DNA of 64,000 bases, taken from assembly GCA_000727475.1 (NCBI GenBank), contig KL647290.1:4103373-4167372 (forward strand), given 5' to 3'. Made by a program: the position numbers and the translations under genes. Each line of letters starts with the position of its first letter. Position 1 is the stretch's first letter. The notes beneath the pieces were generated by a model. That model ran no database searches. It saw nothing but the letters and a program-made list of their open reading frames with translations, and had not been told where the DNA came from. Source of the stretch: Sarcocystis neurona (lineage: Eukaryota > Apicomplexa > Conoidasida > Eucoccidiorida > Sarcocystidae). Positions 1-12,600 of this stretch are shown in pieces.

Positions 1-2587
1 GTGTACATGTATGTGCATTCATATATACGCGTATGTATATATAGATATATGTATCAGCCGAACGAGGACAAACCTGCGCGATCTCCAATGCGTATATGTA
101 CACATCCGCGAGTGAAACGTAGTGTAACTTTCGTTTGTGAGTTGTCCGCGCTTCCGGGGTCTTCTTCGTCTTTTCTTGGACTGCAGCTTGGAAGTACGTG
201 GATGACAGATTTTTATTTGAAGTCTGTGGCCGAATCTGGCTCCTTCTCACACTCTGTATTATTCTACTTGCCGAAGATTGTGGTGTCTGGCAGTGGTGTG
301 AATGCTTACGGTGCTGCGTGCACTTTCTCGTGCTGCGTGGATGCTGCCACTCTCATTGCTGTGTTGCAGCTGCTGCGGCCGCAAGCATACAGCACAGTGC
401 CTTTTCGAACTGCTGCACCGTCATTCCACCTGGAGCTGTTTCTCTGCTGATGTGCTGTCTCGCCTGCGAGCGCACACACGCTTCGTCTGCGTTCACGGCA
501 GCTGGCCTCGCTCGCTGCCGCCGTGTCTGCTGCTGCTGCTGCTGCGTTGTTTCCATTACTGCTCCTGCGCGGTGTGCCGTCCTAGTGGCAACACCCACCC
601 ACCTCATAGGAGCAGCAACGACTTTTCTCGCAAGGGGAATCTGCTTCTTTGCTGGACGTGCCCCTCCTTCCTCCTGCGTCCGATTGATCTGTCACAAGAT
701 TTCAGGGAGATTTGCTGCTTCTTACTCCGACGCTCGTAGCGTCTGCAGCTCCTCCTGCAGGACTTCTTGCTGACGAGCTTTGAGCTGCGGTACACCTCGG
801 CAGGAGCTCTTGCCGCGCGCTTTCAAGCCCTCTGGCTCTCCTGTTGCTGCTCGTTGTTCGGGCAGCTGTTGCCGTGTCTGTTTTTGCGGCTGCTCACGCT
901 AGTGGAGTACATCCGCCATCGCTGCTGATGATCCTCCTGCGTGGTGTGCGACGACCTTGCGGCGACGGCAGCCGCATCGACGACGCCTGGTGAGCAACAA
1001 CAGCGCGGCGATGTCTCTAACGGTGCAAACGCTTTTGTTTCCACCTTTTCGACTTCGTTCTCTCCCGCTCTCCTCCAAGCTATCGAACTGTTTCGCGGAG
1101 TTGCTTTTTACCTGTCTTCGCCGGAACAAAGTGGCGAATCGTCCTCACATGACTGACGTGGGTGTCTGAAAGGGTCGGCTCGGTCGATTTTCCATCGCCG
1201 CATGCGCGGAAAGGAAATGTTCCTATCTTATTCTCGCGACTTTTTCCCCTGTCCGCATGTCTCCTCGTGCATCTTCCGTGTCTTTCCATACATGGTGGTC
1301 AACCAAAATCTATGAACTATTTCCGCACGCATGCGTCTGTAAGACTGTATCCTCCGGATGCAGTAGTACGGTATCGTACTCGCATAAACCATTGTAGTGT
1401 ACGTATATATATATATACATAAATACACAAGTATGAGTTGTTTTATAATCTCTTCATCCCGTCCATGTGGTATTGCCGCGGCGAAATCCACATGAGAGGA
1501 GGAAGAGCGCAGCAACACCGCTCCGCTGCCGCGTCCCGAGCGTAGGTTTACAGTCTGTACGGACTCCAGGACTCGCCGCGGCTCGCGAGTTCGAGCACAA
1601 CACAACCATAAGGCAAATTAACGAGGGCCATCTTGAAAGTCAGAGGCAAAAGTTCGAAACACGGTGAACAAGCCGTGTCCTTTTTGCATTATTCGCAGTT
1701 GTCCACCAGAAGTTGTAAGGCAGCAGTAGTAGCAAAATAGCGGCAGGAGCAGAGTGGCGCACTTGTAGATGCGGAGGAAGGAGACACGCAGACACGCGAA
1801 TAAGAGGAGAGGAGGCAGCGGCTGCAGCGCAAGGGCAGCGAAACAGCAGCCGCAGCACGAGCAGCAGCGGAGGTTAACAAACATACGACAGCAGCAGCAG
1901 CAGTGGCAGCTGCGGTCGCCCGAGCAGCTCCCCGCCAGCAGCAGCAGTAGCAGGGAAGGTATGGGAGAGCAGATCAGCAGCAGCGGCACCGGCCAGAAGG
2001 AGTTCCAACTCGAGCGACACTTGCGCTGCCGCACGAACAACAGCAGCAACCGCAGCGACACCACCAACAGCAGCAGGCGCAAACTTCCAAAGTGTCAGAA
2101 CACTGAAGAAGCAGCAGCAGCAGCAAAAGGGGACAAAGAAGCAGGCAGCAGCAGCATCTTCCGCGACAAGACAGCAGTGGCAGGGGCTGTCTCTCAGCAC
2201 CAGCAGCCGCAGCAAGAACTGCAAGCACTGCAGCGTGGATAGGGGGACCAGGGACGCCAGACTAAGAAAACGACTGGAGACCAACAGCCAGATACACGTA
2301 CATTACTATACGCATACATATATCTCTATGTCTACGCGCATTCACATGTGTTTATACGAATGTGTTTGTATACCCATAGTACTCGTGTATACATATATAG
2401 GTGCATCCACATACATACATCCACACATACATATATACATACATACATACATATATATGTATACATCACATATATCTGGGCGTTCTCATAGTGTGTGGTC
2501 AGTAGTAATTACGTGTTATGACTCGTATAACGTCTGTTGCCGCAAGATTTATCAGGAAGCGCAGCAACGTGTGTCGCGGCGACGGTG
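1..2587. other. repeat-rich 5' flank with weak ORFs
   Basis: I cannot support a gene here. A GCT-rich block lies at 300-560 and a CAG-rich block at 1800-2240. The latter carries an ATG-started + ORF at 1769-2242 (157 codons, Gln/Ser/Arg-rich) with an AAG|GTATGG donor-like site at 1958. It could be an upstream exon of the JMJD6-like gene, because the one-base phase there would join an acceptor at about 3525, but nothing confirms this. Short - strand ORFs (353-607, 823-1044) are also open. Confidence 0.3.
2405..2470 (+). repeat. CATA/TACA-type microsatellite
   Basis: Interrupted ACAT tetranucleotides run through about 60 bases upstream of exon 1 of the JMJD6-like gene. The surrounding 2285-2470 is the same simple-sequence type. 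Confidence 0.85.
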
Positions 2588-3633
2588 ATGCCTGCGGCCT
2601 CGTCTTCGGCTGCTCGTGTCGTAATCTGCGGCGCTTCCGCGGCTCCTGCCGCGGTCTCGTTGGACCGGAGCCGCACAGAGGCCCCCCTTCCTTTTCACGG
2701 AGCTCCGCTGCTTTCCGTTGCCGCTCGTCCTGCTGCAGCAGCAGCAACAGGAAGAACCGAAGCTGCAACAGCAGCAAAAATGGCAGAAGCAGCAGCAGTG
2801 AAAGCAGCAGCAGGTACCGCAGCGGTGCCTGCCGTAACAGAGACAGCAGCACCAGCAGCCGCAGGCGTGGCAGTCGCAGCTGCCGCAGAAAGTTTGCGAG
2901 TCCATACAGCAGCAGCCACCTCAGAAGAAGCAGCAGCAGGGATGGACTGCGCGTCATCCACGGCAGCAAGTCTCTCCGTAATGACTGCCGCTATCTCTGC
3001 TAATCCGCTACCTTGCTCCCTGACGGTTTCCGGAAGAGCTCCTGCTCAGTCTTATCCCGCTGCTGCAGCTCGAGCTGCTGCTGCTCCTGCCGCAACCATT
3101 CCGTCTCCGAGTCCCACTGCAGCTTCCTCTGCTGCTGTTCCTCTTCGTCCTGCTGCAGCGCCTTCTGCTGCTGCGTCTGTGGCTTCTGCTGCTTCGCCGG
3201 CAGCTGCGGCTGCCCTTTCTGCAGACGTTGTAACTGCTGCCCCTCCTGCTGTAGCGGCAGCTGCCGCGCCGTGTCCTCGTGCTGCTGCTGCACGTTCTGC
3301 TGCGCCTGCTGCTGCCCCTTCCCCAGCAGCGCTTCGCGTTGCTGCCGGTGCTGCTCCAGCGCTTGATGCTTGTTCAGCTCCAACGTCTCCTCGGGCTGCC
3401 GTTCCTGCGTCTTCTCTGCCTGCTGCAACTCCGCGTTCCGCGTCTGCTGGTGGTGCTGCTGGTCCAGCGTTTGCTGCCACCGGTGCTGCTGCTCGAGCTT
3501 CTGCTGCTCCAGCTCCTCCTGCTGCAGCTTCTCGTGCTGCAGCGTCGCGTTACAGCCACCTCGGTCCAAACGGAGAGACGTTCCGCCACAGGAAAACGGC
3601 CGACTACGTGCGTCGCGCGAAGAAACATCACAG
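2588..3633 (+). CDS. JMJD6: JMJD6-like exon 1 (Ala-rich; 5' part uncertain)
   Basis: Only the last 70-80 bases are supported by family resemblance. They encode [20 protein letters not shown] and a basic stretch like the N-terminal nuclear-type region of JMJD6. The rest is a poly-Ala, Pro and Ser frame whose Ala codons use all four third bases. The exon ends with two bases of a codon before a GC donor (CAG|GCAAGT at 3634). A Gln/Glu-rich frame is open on the opposite strand over 3000-3569, so the low-complexity part could instead be intron or untranslated sequence. Confidence 0.5.
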
Positions 3634-6600
3634 GCAAGTTTCTTCCGCGTCCTCGTAACTTGCCTCTGTGTTGTCTCGTCTCCGCGTCTGCAGATATTTG
3701 TTGCGTCTCTTCTTGGTAAGGCTCGGGAACCGCGCGTTTCTCCTGCTCTTCCGCCGCTCTTCCTGGTGCTGATGTTCTCGCTCTATTATCCTTTGCGGGC
3801 GGCCGCGGTCATTATATGTCGCACCTCTATTCGTTTGACGCCATAGCGTGGGTCCGTCTCCTTTCTCCTCGGGAACGGCCGTGTCTCGTCTCGACGGCGT
3901 AGTAAAGTGTATGGAAGTGGGTGAGGAGGTCCTCACTACTAAAGGACGATTTGATACAAACTTAGAAACAGGTTCTGACGCGTCCTCAAGGAGCTGCTTC
4001 CAGCAGCATTGTTGCGCGTCGCAGGCTGCTGCTGTTGCTGCTTCCGCGGTCGCAGGGTATTGAAGCGATGATGTTCCAGTGCTGCTGCTGCTGTGGTCTC
4101 GCCCACGAGAGTCGCGGCAGGTGCGTCGCAGCCGTCGCCTGCTCCCCGGCTGCCGCATTGCTTTTGCTGCTGCTGCTGCTCGTTTGGTCTTCCTTTGCTA
4201 CTTCAGTTGCTGCTGTGAGTGGGTGCTGCTGCTGCTGCGTTTGAGCACCCTTTCTGCCTCGCGTTGCTGCTGCTGCTGCCTGGGAGCACACTGCTGCGAC
4301 AGCTGCGGCTGGGTGGAATTCTTGTTCTGCTGCAGCTGCTCCTGCTGCTGTTGTTCTTGGTGCGGCTGCAGCTGCGACTGAGCTGAGTATCGCTGCAGCC
4401 GTTGAAACTGCGAGTCTTGCTACTGCAGCAGCTGCTGCTACGAATGTTGCGCGTGCCCCTGCCGCTGCTAGCAGTGCTGCTGCTGGTGGGGTAGCTATTC
4501 CTGCTGTTGCCGCTGGTGTAGCTATCCCCGCTGCTGCCGCTGGTGGTGTAGCTATTCCTGCTGCTGCTGTTACCGTTGTAGCTATTCCTGCTGCTGCTAA
4601 TGTTGTCGCTATTCGTGCTGCTGCTGCTGCCGTTGTCGCTATTCCTGCTGCTGCTAACAGGGTAGCTATTCCTGCTGCTGCTGCGGGTGTAGCTCGTCCT
4701 GCTGCTGTTGCTGTCGTTGCTTCTGCGGCTGCAGCAACTCCTCTCGCTTCCGGGGGGCTGCTACAGTTACTCCTGTTATTGCTGCTCTCGCTGCGCGCGC
4801 AGGCTGTTGCTGCGGTTGTTGGACGCAGCCTCGCTGACGTTGTGTGGCTGGTGATGTGTTGCTGCTGTGCGTCCACAGAAAGGATATAAGTCCGAAGGAC
4901 TGGGGAAAGTATGGCTACTACTGCAACCCCATCTGCGAAGTTTCGTTCTCGATCCCGCAGAACATCCCACGACTCGATCGCAGCAGCACGCAGCTCAAAG
5001 GTATTCACCCAGCAGAAGCAGCAGCAGCAGCAGATATGCAGCCGCGTGGCCGGCAGCAAGCGTCACAGCAGCGGGGGACACACAGGCAGCCACGGCAACA
5101 GCAGCTGCACCAGTCTCATCCAAAATATGCTGCGCACGTGATGGTCCAAGTACCAGGATACCTGGGGGCCTCAACCTCACACCTATTGCCAGTCACTACA
5201 TACGTAGACCCACACGTGTATATATATATATATATATATATATGTACATATCAACCAGTACGGATACACGTAAAATGTACCTTAAATGTATCCGTATGTA
5301 TATGTGTATGTACACATAGATCTGTACTCAAGTACATATAACAATATGTGTGTTATGTATATGCATGCATATACGTGCATCGCATTCATGTTTTCTCAAC
5401 ATATATATGTATAATATATATATATATACGTATACACATGTATTTGTACATACGCCGATGTAAGTGTATGTCCCTCATGTGTGTGCGTGTCTAAAGACAC
5501 ATCGCGCTCAGAGTGTTTCATTATATATGTTGCTAGTATGTGTGTGCGTGCATGCATCTATTTGTGTGTGTCACCGTAGTACTAGTACATTCCTGTAGAG
5601 AGTAATGCACGCGTATACGAACTTGCAGCTGTTTTCATATGTATATATGAGGGCCTTTTACGGCGGTCCTTTGGTGTCACGCCGGTTTCTGTCGCAGCAC
5701 TCGTGCAGTGTGAAGAAGGTGGAAAGCAGCAACAGCAGGAACGGCAGAAGAAGCCGTGGCTGCATCCGGCTGTGTTATACTTGGCATGGAGTGCTCGTTT
5801 ACATTTGCATATATATAGATATGCGTCCCTGCCGAGAGAGGGAGCTACATATTAGGCCGTGTACAGCTCGGGGTGAGTGTGGTGCAGCTCTCTCCCTTGT
5901 CCTCTTCCTCAATCTGTCTCTCTCTCCCTGCATATATATATGTGTGTATAGTCTGGATGAACGCTCGCGGAGCATATAGTTTATATATGTAGGTGTTGTG
6001 GGATATGTGTATATATATGTGTGTACATGTGTATACATGTGTACACGTATATGTGTGTGTGACTTGCTACTGAGAAGTCGTCTATCCATGTATATGAATG
6101 TATACTGGTACAAGTGTGGCTATCTGCCTTCTTCCGTACTAACAAATATGTGGAATACACCCGTATACATATATATATATATATATATGTGTACATGTAT
6201 TTGTCTGTACGTGTGTGTGTGTGTGTCTCTGTATGTGTGTGCGCGTTTTTTATCTGTCTGTGTGTATATGTGGGGCGGCAGGGAGAGACAGTCAGCGTTT
6301 CTTGTCGAGCAGACGGATTTGTGCCACAGCTGCTGCAAGGCAGCGCAGCAGAAGGAAGAGACAGGAAATTCTTGCGTGTTGCTCCTGCTGCTCGTGTTGC
6401 TGCTGACGACAACTGCCCGTGCTGCTCCTGTAGAGGAGACCGAATCTTTTCGCTGCTGCTGCTGCTGTCCTGCTGCTGCCACCACTGCTTCCTCCCCTCC
6501 TCCGCCTTCTCCTCATCCACTGCTGCTGCACGTGCGGGGTCTTCTTTCTGCTGCTGCTGCCCTGCTGCTGGCACTGCTGCTGGCGCTCCTCCTCGTTCAC

Positions 6601-9600
6601 TGCTGCTGCGTGTGTGTGGGGTTTCCTTTCTGCTGCTGCTGCTGCCACTGCTGCCAGTTCTCCTCCCCGCGCACTGCTGCTGCGTGTGTGTGGGATTTCA
6701 TTCCGACGCTGCTGCTGCCACTGCTGCTGCTTCTTTTCCTGGTTCACTGCTGCTGCTTGTGCGACTGCAGATTTCGTCGCCGCTTTTGAGATCCCATGCA
6801 TGCCCGTGCTGCTGCGGGGATGGATCGACGACTGGCCTGCTATGCAGCAGTGGGACTTGAAGATACTAGAGAAAAAGTATAAAACGGCAAGGTTCAAAGT
6901 CGGAGAGAAAGATGACGGAGAGAAAATCCGAATGAAAATGGTATTGCTGTCTCGCTGCTACTGCTCCCCTGGCTGCTGTCGCTGCTACTGCTCCTGTGGC
7001 TGCTTCCGTTGCTGCTGCTGCATCTGCGGCTGCTGTCGCTTTTACTGCTTGTCTGGCTGCTGTCGCCTTTACTGCTGTTTTGCCTGGTTTGCCTGTCGCT
7101 GCTGCTGCTCCTATGGGAGCGGCTGCAGCTGCTGCTATTCACACTGCTGCCGCTCCCGCTCTGGATGCGCGCGTGTTGGTGCTGCGCCTGCTGGGCTCTG
7201 CAGCTGCTGACGCTGTTGCTGCGGCTTCTGTCGCTGCTGCGGCTGCGTTCCCGCACAGGGACAGATACCAGAGGAAAGGAGATCCGCAGCAGCATTTATT
7301 TACTACCTCACGCGTTGTTCAGGGATCGTCGCAACTCCTCCTAGATGCCTGACGCGCGCTGCATTGCTCCACCTTTCTTTGTCTGAATGTTACATATAAA
7401 TGTCTATTAATATCAAACCATATATATATATATATATATATATGTATCAGTACAACCGTACGCATGCATGTGTGTGTGTACATATATATATGTAGGTGGA
7501 TGTATGATACATAGGCGTCTGTATTAATGTGTGTACACTTCGGTGTTTGTGAAGACTGTAGGTGTCCTCTCTGTGTTGACTTGTAGCATGTACGTATCTC
7601 TTTCCCAAGGTATACGTTAAAGGAGGAATACAAAGAGCGACATATACAAGTATATATGCCACTCTGTGGATGTGTGTGTGTGTGGGCGCATACGTATAAG
7701 AAGACATACACCGGGAGAAATGCGTGCACACACATACACCCACCCACCCGCACACACGTGTACGCACGGCCGCATGCAGAAGTGAGAGTGAATATACATG
7801 TGATCATATGCGATACTTTTTCCTGGATGAACAGCGACGCCAGTTGTCTACGCGCTCGGTACGCCCATATTACACATGAGTGTCAGTATTTTGCTGGTGA
7901 CAGCTTTTGTCTACTACTGCCGAGGTGCTTCCTTCGTTAGCGCCACAGTCGCAGAAATAGCTCGTGAGCCGACCGTGACGCATATATGTACATATGTGTG
8001 ATTACACGTATAGCGCGTGAGCCGGCCGTGGCACACATATATATGTATATAGATGTGATGAAGCTCGGGACCCTGAGTGACGTCTACAAATATATACACG
8101 TGTTTACCTGTCTATAAGAGAGGAGAGTATGTGAGCTGCGGTGCACACTTGGAAGACAACCGCTTGCCACATCGTCTCCGTCATACTTTTGAGCGGGGAG
8201 ACTATTCTTTCCCTCTTTTCACTTGTCGTCTGTATCCGTATCACGCCAGTTATCTCTTCAGAAAGTAGTGCTCGCATATACGTCTCCACGCGTGGAGTAT
8301 CACATATGTCTTTATATACCCTATACGTGTATATACGTGAGTCTATCTCTCAATGTATGCAGCAGATATAGGTGAGCTAGTGTTTGGTGCACATACGTAT
8401 GTATGTATATGTGTTTGTATATGTATACGCATGTAGACACGCAAGGCCCTGAGTTTCACTACGGGCACAGCGTCACTGTGACATATCTGTGGACCGCACT
8501 TCTTTTAAACGGGCAGAGATGTGCCCACACGAAAGAGAGGGGGAGAAAATGCGTGAAGCGTCACACGTCTGTGTGCGACAGTCTTCTTGTCCACAGCGTG
8601 GCTTGCTGTGTGTACTTTGCAGAAATATTTCATCGATTATCTGGAGAACCAGCGCGACGACACGCCGCTGTATTTGTTTGAATCGGCGCTAGAAGATAAA
8701 GCAGATACGTGGTAGGGGATGGACCCGTTGCTGCTGTCGCTGCAGTGCCTGACCCGTGGCCCCCTGCTGCGTCTGCGTTTGTGTGGAAGCGCTTGGTGGC
8801 CCGAGAAGAGACTGCGACTCGTATCGATGAGTCGCTCGTGCGGAAGGGGAGGGGCAGGGGGAAGGGGGGAGAAGACAGAAGCGTCTGCGTGTCTCGATGC
8901 GTATAGGTGTTACTGCAGAAGATATTCCACACTGCAGAGGAAGGTGCCTATCGAGACAAAAGAAGCTGGACGTGCTGAAGCAGTCGTTCCTGAAGAAACG
9001 AGCAGAGAACTGTAGATAGGTCGCACACACTTCTTGCCGTCGCCTGATAAAAAGAGTACGGGAGAGCTGTCGACATAGAACGAGCATGCGAGTCTTTGAG
9101 TCAACGCATATACCGCACGGTCCACTGCAGGAGCTGTTGCTGCTGAAGTTGCGACGGCTGCGCCGGTGCTGCTGGCACTGCTGCTGTTGCTGCGCCAGAC
9201 CGCGATCTTGTAGTGGAGAGGTGCGACGGTAGAAAACACAAGTGCTCCAGCAGCAGGAGTTGCAGCTGCTGTTGCGCATGCAGAAGACGTCGAAGCTTCT
9301 CTTCACCAACACTCCTTTCTTACTCCGACCTCTTTTTTCTCTTGTCCGGCGGCAGCGATATCGGCGTTTACTACTAAAACGAAGAGATGGTTTCTACATC
9401 AATATTTTAGCTCCCTTCATCAAGCTGTCCTGTCCCTGCCATCGGAAGATACGCTGCACACGCGGCCAAGAAGGGCGACAACTGGACAAGTACATATATA
9501 TATATATACGTGTAGTCACATAGGTGTATATGTATATCCGTTTGTATATGGGTACATACATCTACGTATACATATATAGACAGAGAGACAGATAGATAGA

Positions 9601-12600
9601 TAGATAGATAGATAGATAGGCAGATATGCGTGTGTGTGGTCGCATAGACAGGCACTGCTAAGTACAACAGTATCCATACGAAAGCGCTCACACTTTGTTA
9701 TATAGGGAAAGGTAGGCAGGTCAATATATGGGCGGGGAGAATTCATGCCGCGTGTGTAGTAAATATCTGTGCCTGAAGAGAGAAACGTGAGGACAGTAAA
9801 ATGCAGGGGGGTACTCGTCCAGGCCGGAAGAGAATGGCGTAGTCCACAGGAAGCCGGAGGAAGCTGAACTGCCAAGAAAGATCTGCGGCACCTGAGGGAA
9901 GGAAATATGATCCTTCGGCAGCTAGACACCCTGTGAAGTGTATCCGACTTGCATGCGTTCTTGTTGCACCGTATTTGACGGTGAGCGTACGGCGGCAGCA
10001 GCAGCAGTGAGTTGCCAGCAGCGAGGAAGGGAGCCCCTGCTGCTGGTGCTGCTTTGCGTACGGGGTGCACCGTGTTCTACGTGGTTTCCTTCATCACCCA
10101 GCAAAGGAGGGAACTGTTGCACCTGCTGCTAAACTGCGAAGTCTTTTTCAAATGATGTGAACGGTGCGGCTTTTTAGCGTGTTCGTAGAAGGAGCAGCCA
10201 CTGCTGCTGTTTTGCTGCTGCCAAGGATTGCAAATATTTTCCCAAGCCGCCTCTCGGAAAAATGTGTACACGGATAACCAGTCACTAGCAGCAAAAGAAG
10301 CCAGACCCGCCGGTTGCTGCTGCTGAGGCTGTTCCTGCGGGGGACCGCTGCTGCAGGGTGCCGCTGCTGCTGCCGACGGGGCTGCTGCGGGGGATGCTGC
10401 TATGGCTTGGGCTGGTGTTGTTGCGGTTGCTGGTGTTGTATCTCGTTGGTTCGAAGACACGCTAGCAGCGCGTCCCTTCAACGGTAGGGAAGAGCAAGGA
10501 TGGTTCTACGATGTGCCGGCTGTAGACAGTTTTGCTGGACGTCGACTGCGTCACTCAAAGAGGGTGTAGAAGAGAAGAAAACAAACATGAACCAGACTGC
10601 TGTACAGGAGAAACGAAGAAAACGCGGCGCCGCTGCTGCTGCTGCTGCTCGTGTTGCTGTCGCTCGCGTCGAGCCTCCACATACACAGAGCAACTTTCTG
10701 AAGCCTCCCAGCAGAGAAAGGAACCAACGTGCACCTGTCTGCAGCAGCAAAGAGAGAGGAGCTGCAGCTGTCGCCGTCTGCACACGCGTACGTAGCACTG
10801 CCGCCCGTACGGGTACGGACACACACAAATGCGTGTGTGCCCGGTGCGCAATACATGCCGCTTGTAGATGTATGTGCGTACGTGGTGACTTGCATGCAGC
10901 GGGCTCTTGAAAGACTGGAAAGTCCCGGACATTTTTCCCGTGGATCTTCACAGCATTGTTGGGGAGGAGAAGAGGCCACCGTAAGTCGCTTCTTGCCCGG
11001 TTCCCTGCAGTTTTTTTCTGCTTCTTCCACACGTGCGTCTGACCGGAGATACCGTCGTCTTCCCGTCTTTGCTTGTATACGTGGAAGAGCGGGGGCGCGC
11101 ATAGACGCCGGCTCGGAGGACCTCCTTCTATAGACCTTGTGCGCCGTGTTCCTGACCCCAGGTGGCAGTGTGCCTACCTGTAATACCTCCGCGTGCCCCG
11201 AGGCATCCTCCCCACCGATATATATGCGTGCACGTGTAATATGTATATTCTTGTAGTCCCCTGGATGCACGTGCGTGAAGGTATGCACCTTACCGTCTAC
11301 ATATTTCTCGCGTTTAATGACCTCGTGTATGTTTGTCATACACGCGCACCCGTGCACCCGTGGAACTGTGTGAAGATGCGCTAGCTACAGAGAAAGAGAC
11401 TCTTTCTACTACCCTCTCTCGACGCCGCCTCTGCGGGTGAAGAGTGACGATCTTCGGAGACGGGTGCATATATATATATATATACATATATATATACGTA
11501 TATAGGAGGTGTGTGCTTTTTTCGTTGTTTGTGTAGAGTCTCAGGGTAGGAAACGCATCTAAAGGTACTGGTCCGTAGGGATGTAAACGTGTGCGATTCT
11601 ATTTTCTTACTCGGTGCAGAGTGAACCGCATGAGACACGCACAGAGTGAAACACAGAGACAGAACGAGACAGACAAAGACGGAGACAGAAAGCGAGAGAG
11701 AAAAAAAAAGCGAGGTGCATGTTGGTGTGTCTGTACCGAAGAGCGTGGACACGGAGGAGGAGGACGAGAAGGGGCGAACTGCTGTGAGTTACTATTAGTC
11801 GCGTCGAAATTTGTTGACCTACGCGCGTTCGAGTATACGTGAGAATGAGGAGAGGCCGATCTATAGAGAATGCGGCCTAGACCTTAGTAGCGACGCCCAG
11901 CTGAACCGAGAGGTGAATGTTGTTGCAATAGCCAGACCTGGCCGTCTCTGTCCCTGCAGAAGGAAGATAAACTCATAAATTGCCTTTTTCTATGCAGACG
12001 ATACACGTTGTACACGTAGCAGAGAGAGCGCAATAAAAGTATGAGAGGATATGTACCTATGTGTTGTTGCGTTCTCTTTGGTGATCTTGTCCCTTCTGAC
12101 GTATTTACGCCCGAACCTGCTGCTGCTTGTTCTTTCCTCCTCGAGTGTACGTACACCCGACTCTCCCTTGTTCACACGTATGTGTGCATGTGGAGTATGT
12201 GTATATGGGTGTATACCGCAAGTGCACTCCGATGATATCGTGTCGTTCGAGTGTGTATGTACACCCGACTTGGCCGTGCAAGACCAGACACACCTCAACT
12301 TTGGCAATACACGACTGTGACGCATAGGCCCAGCGCCCGCACCCCAGGTGTATACACATTTCGATTTTGCGTCTCGAGTGTACGTACATCCCAAGGAGGG
12401 ACTTTCGGAGGATATCTTCTCCTAACTGCTAGGTTTCCCCGTTTCGTTTCACCGTCCTCTTCAGATCCGGTCAAACCCAATTCTTTTCCCACCCAGGAAA
12501 TCCCCCAGACCTGTTTTTTCTTTCTGTATGCATGTGCAAGTTATCGTTTCCTGTGGATCGGGCGTTGAACCTCACGACAGATATGGATGGCAGAGATAAG

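Noticed and set aside
3986..5059. 357-codon Ala-rich minus-strand ORF
   Set aside because: It runs antisense through exon 2 of the JMJD6-like gene (4879-5000), which is supported by homology and splice phase. Its openness follows from the triplet-phase minisatellite. I kept the repeat as a finding, not the ORF as a gene.
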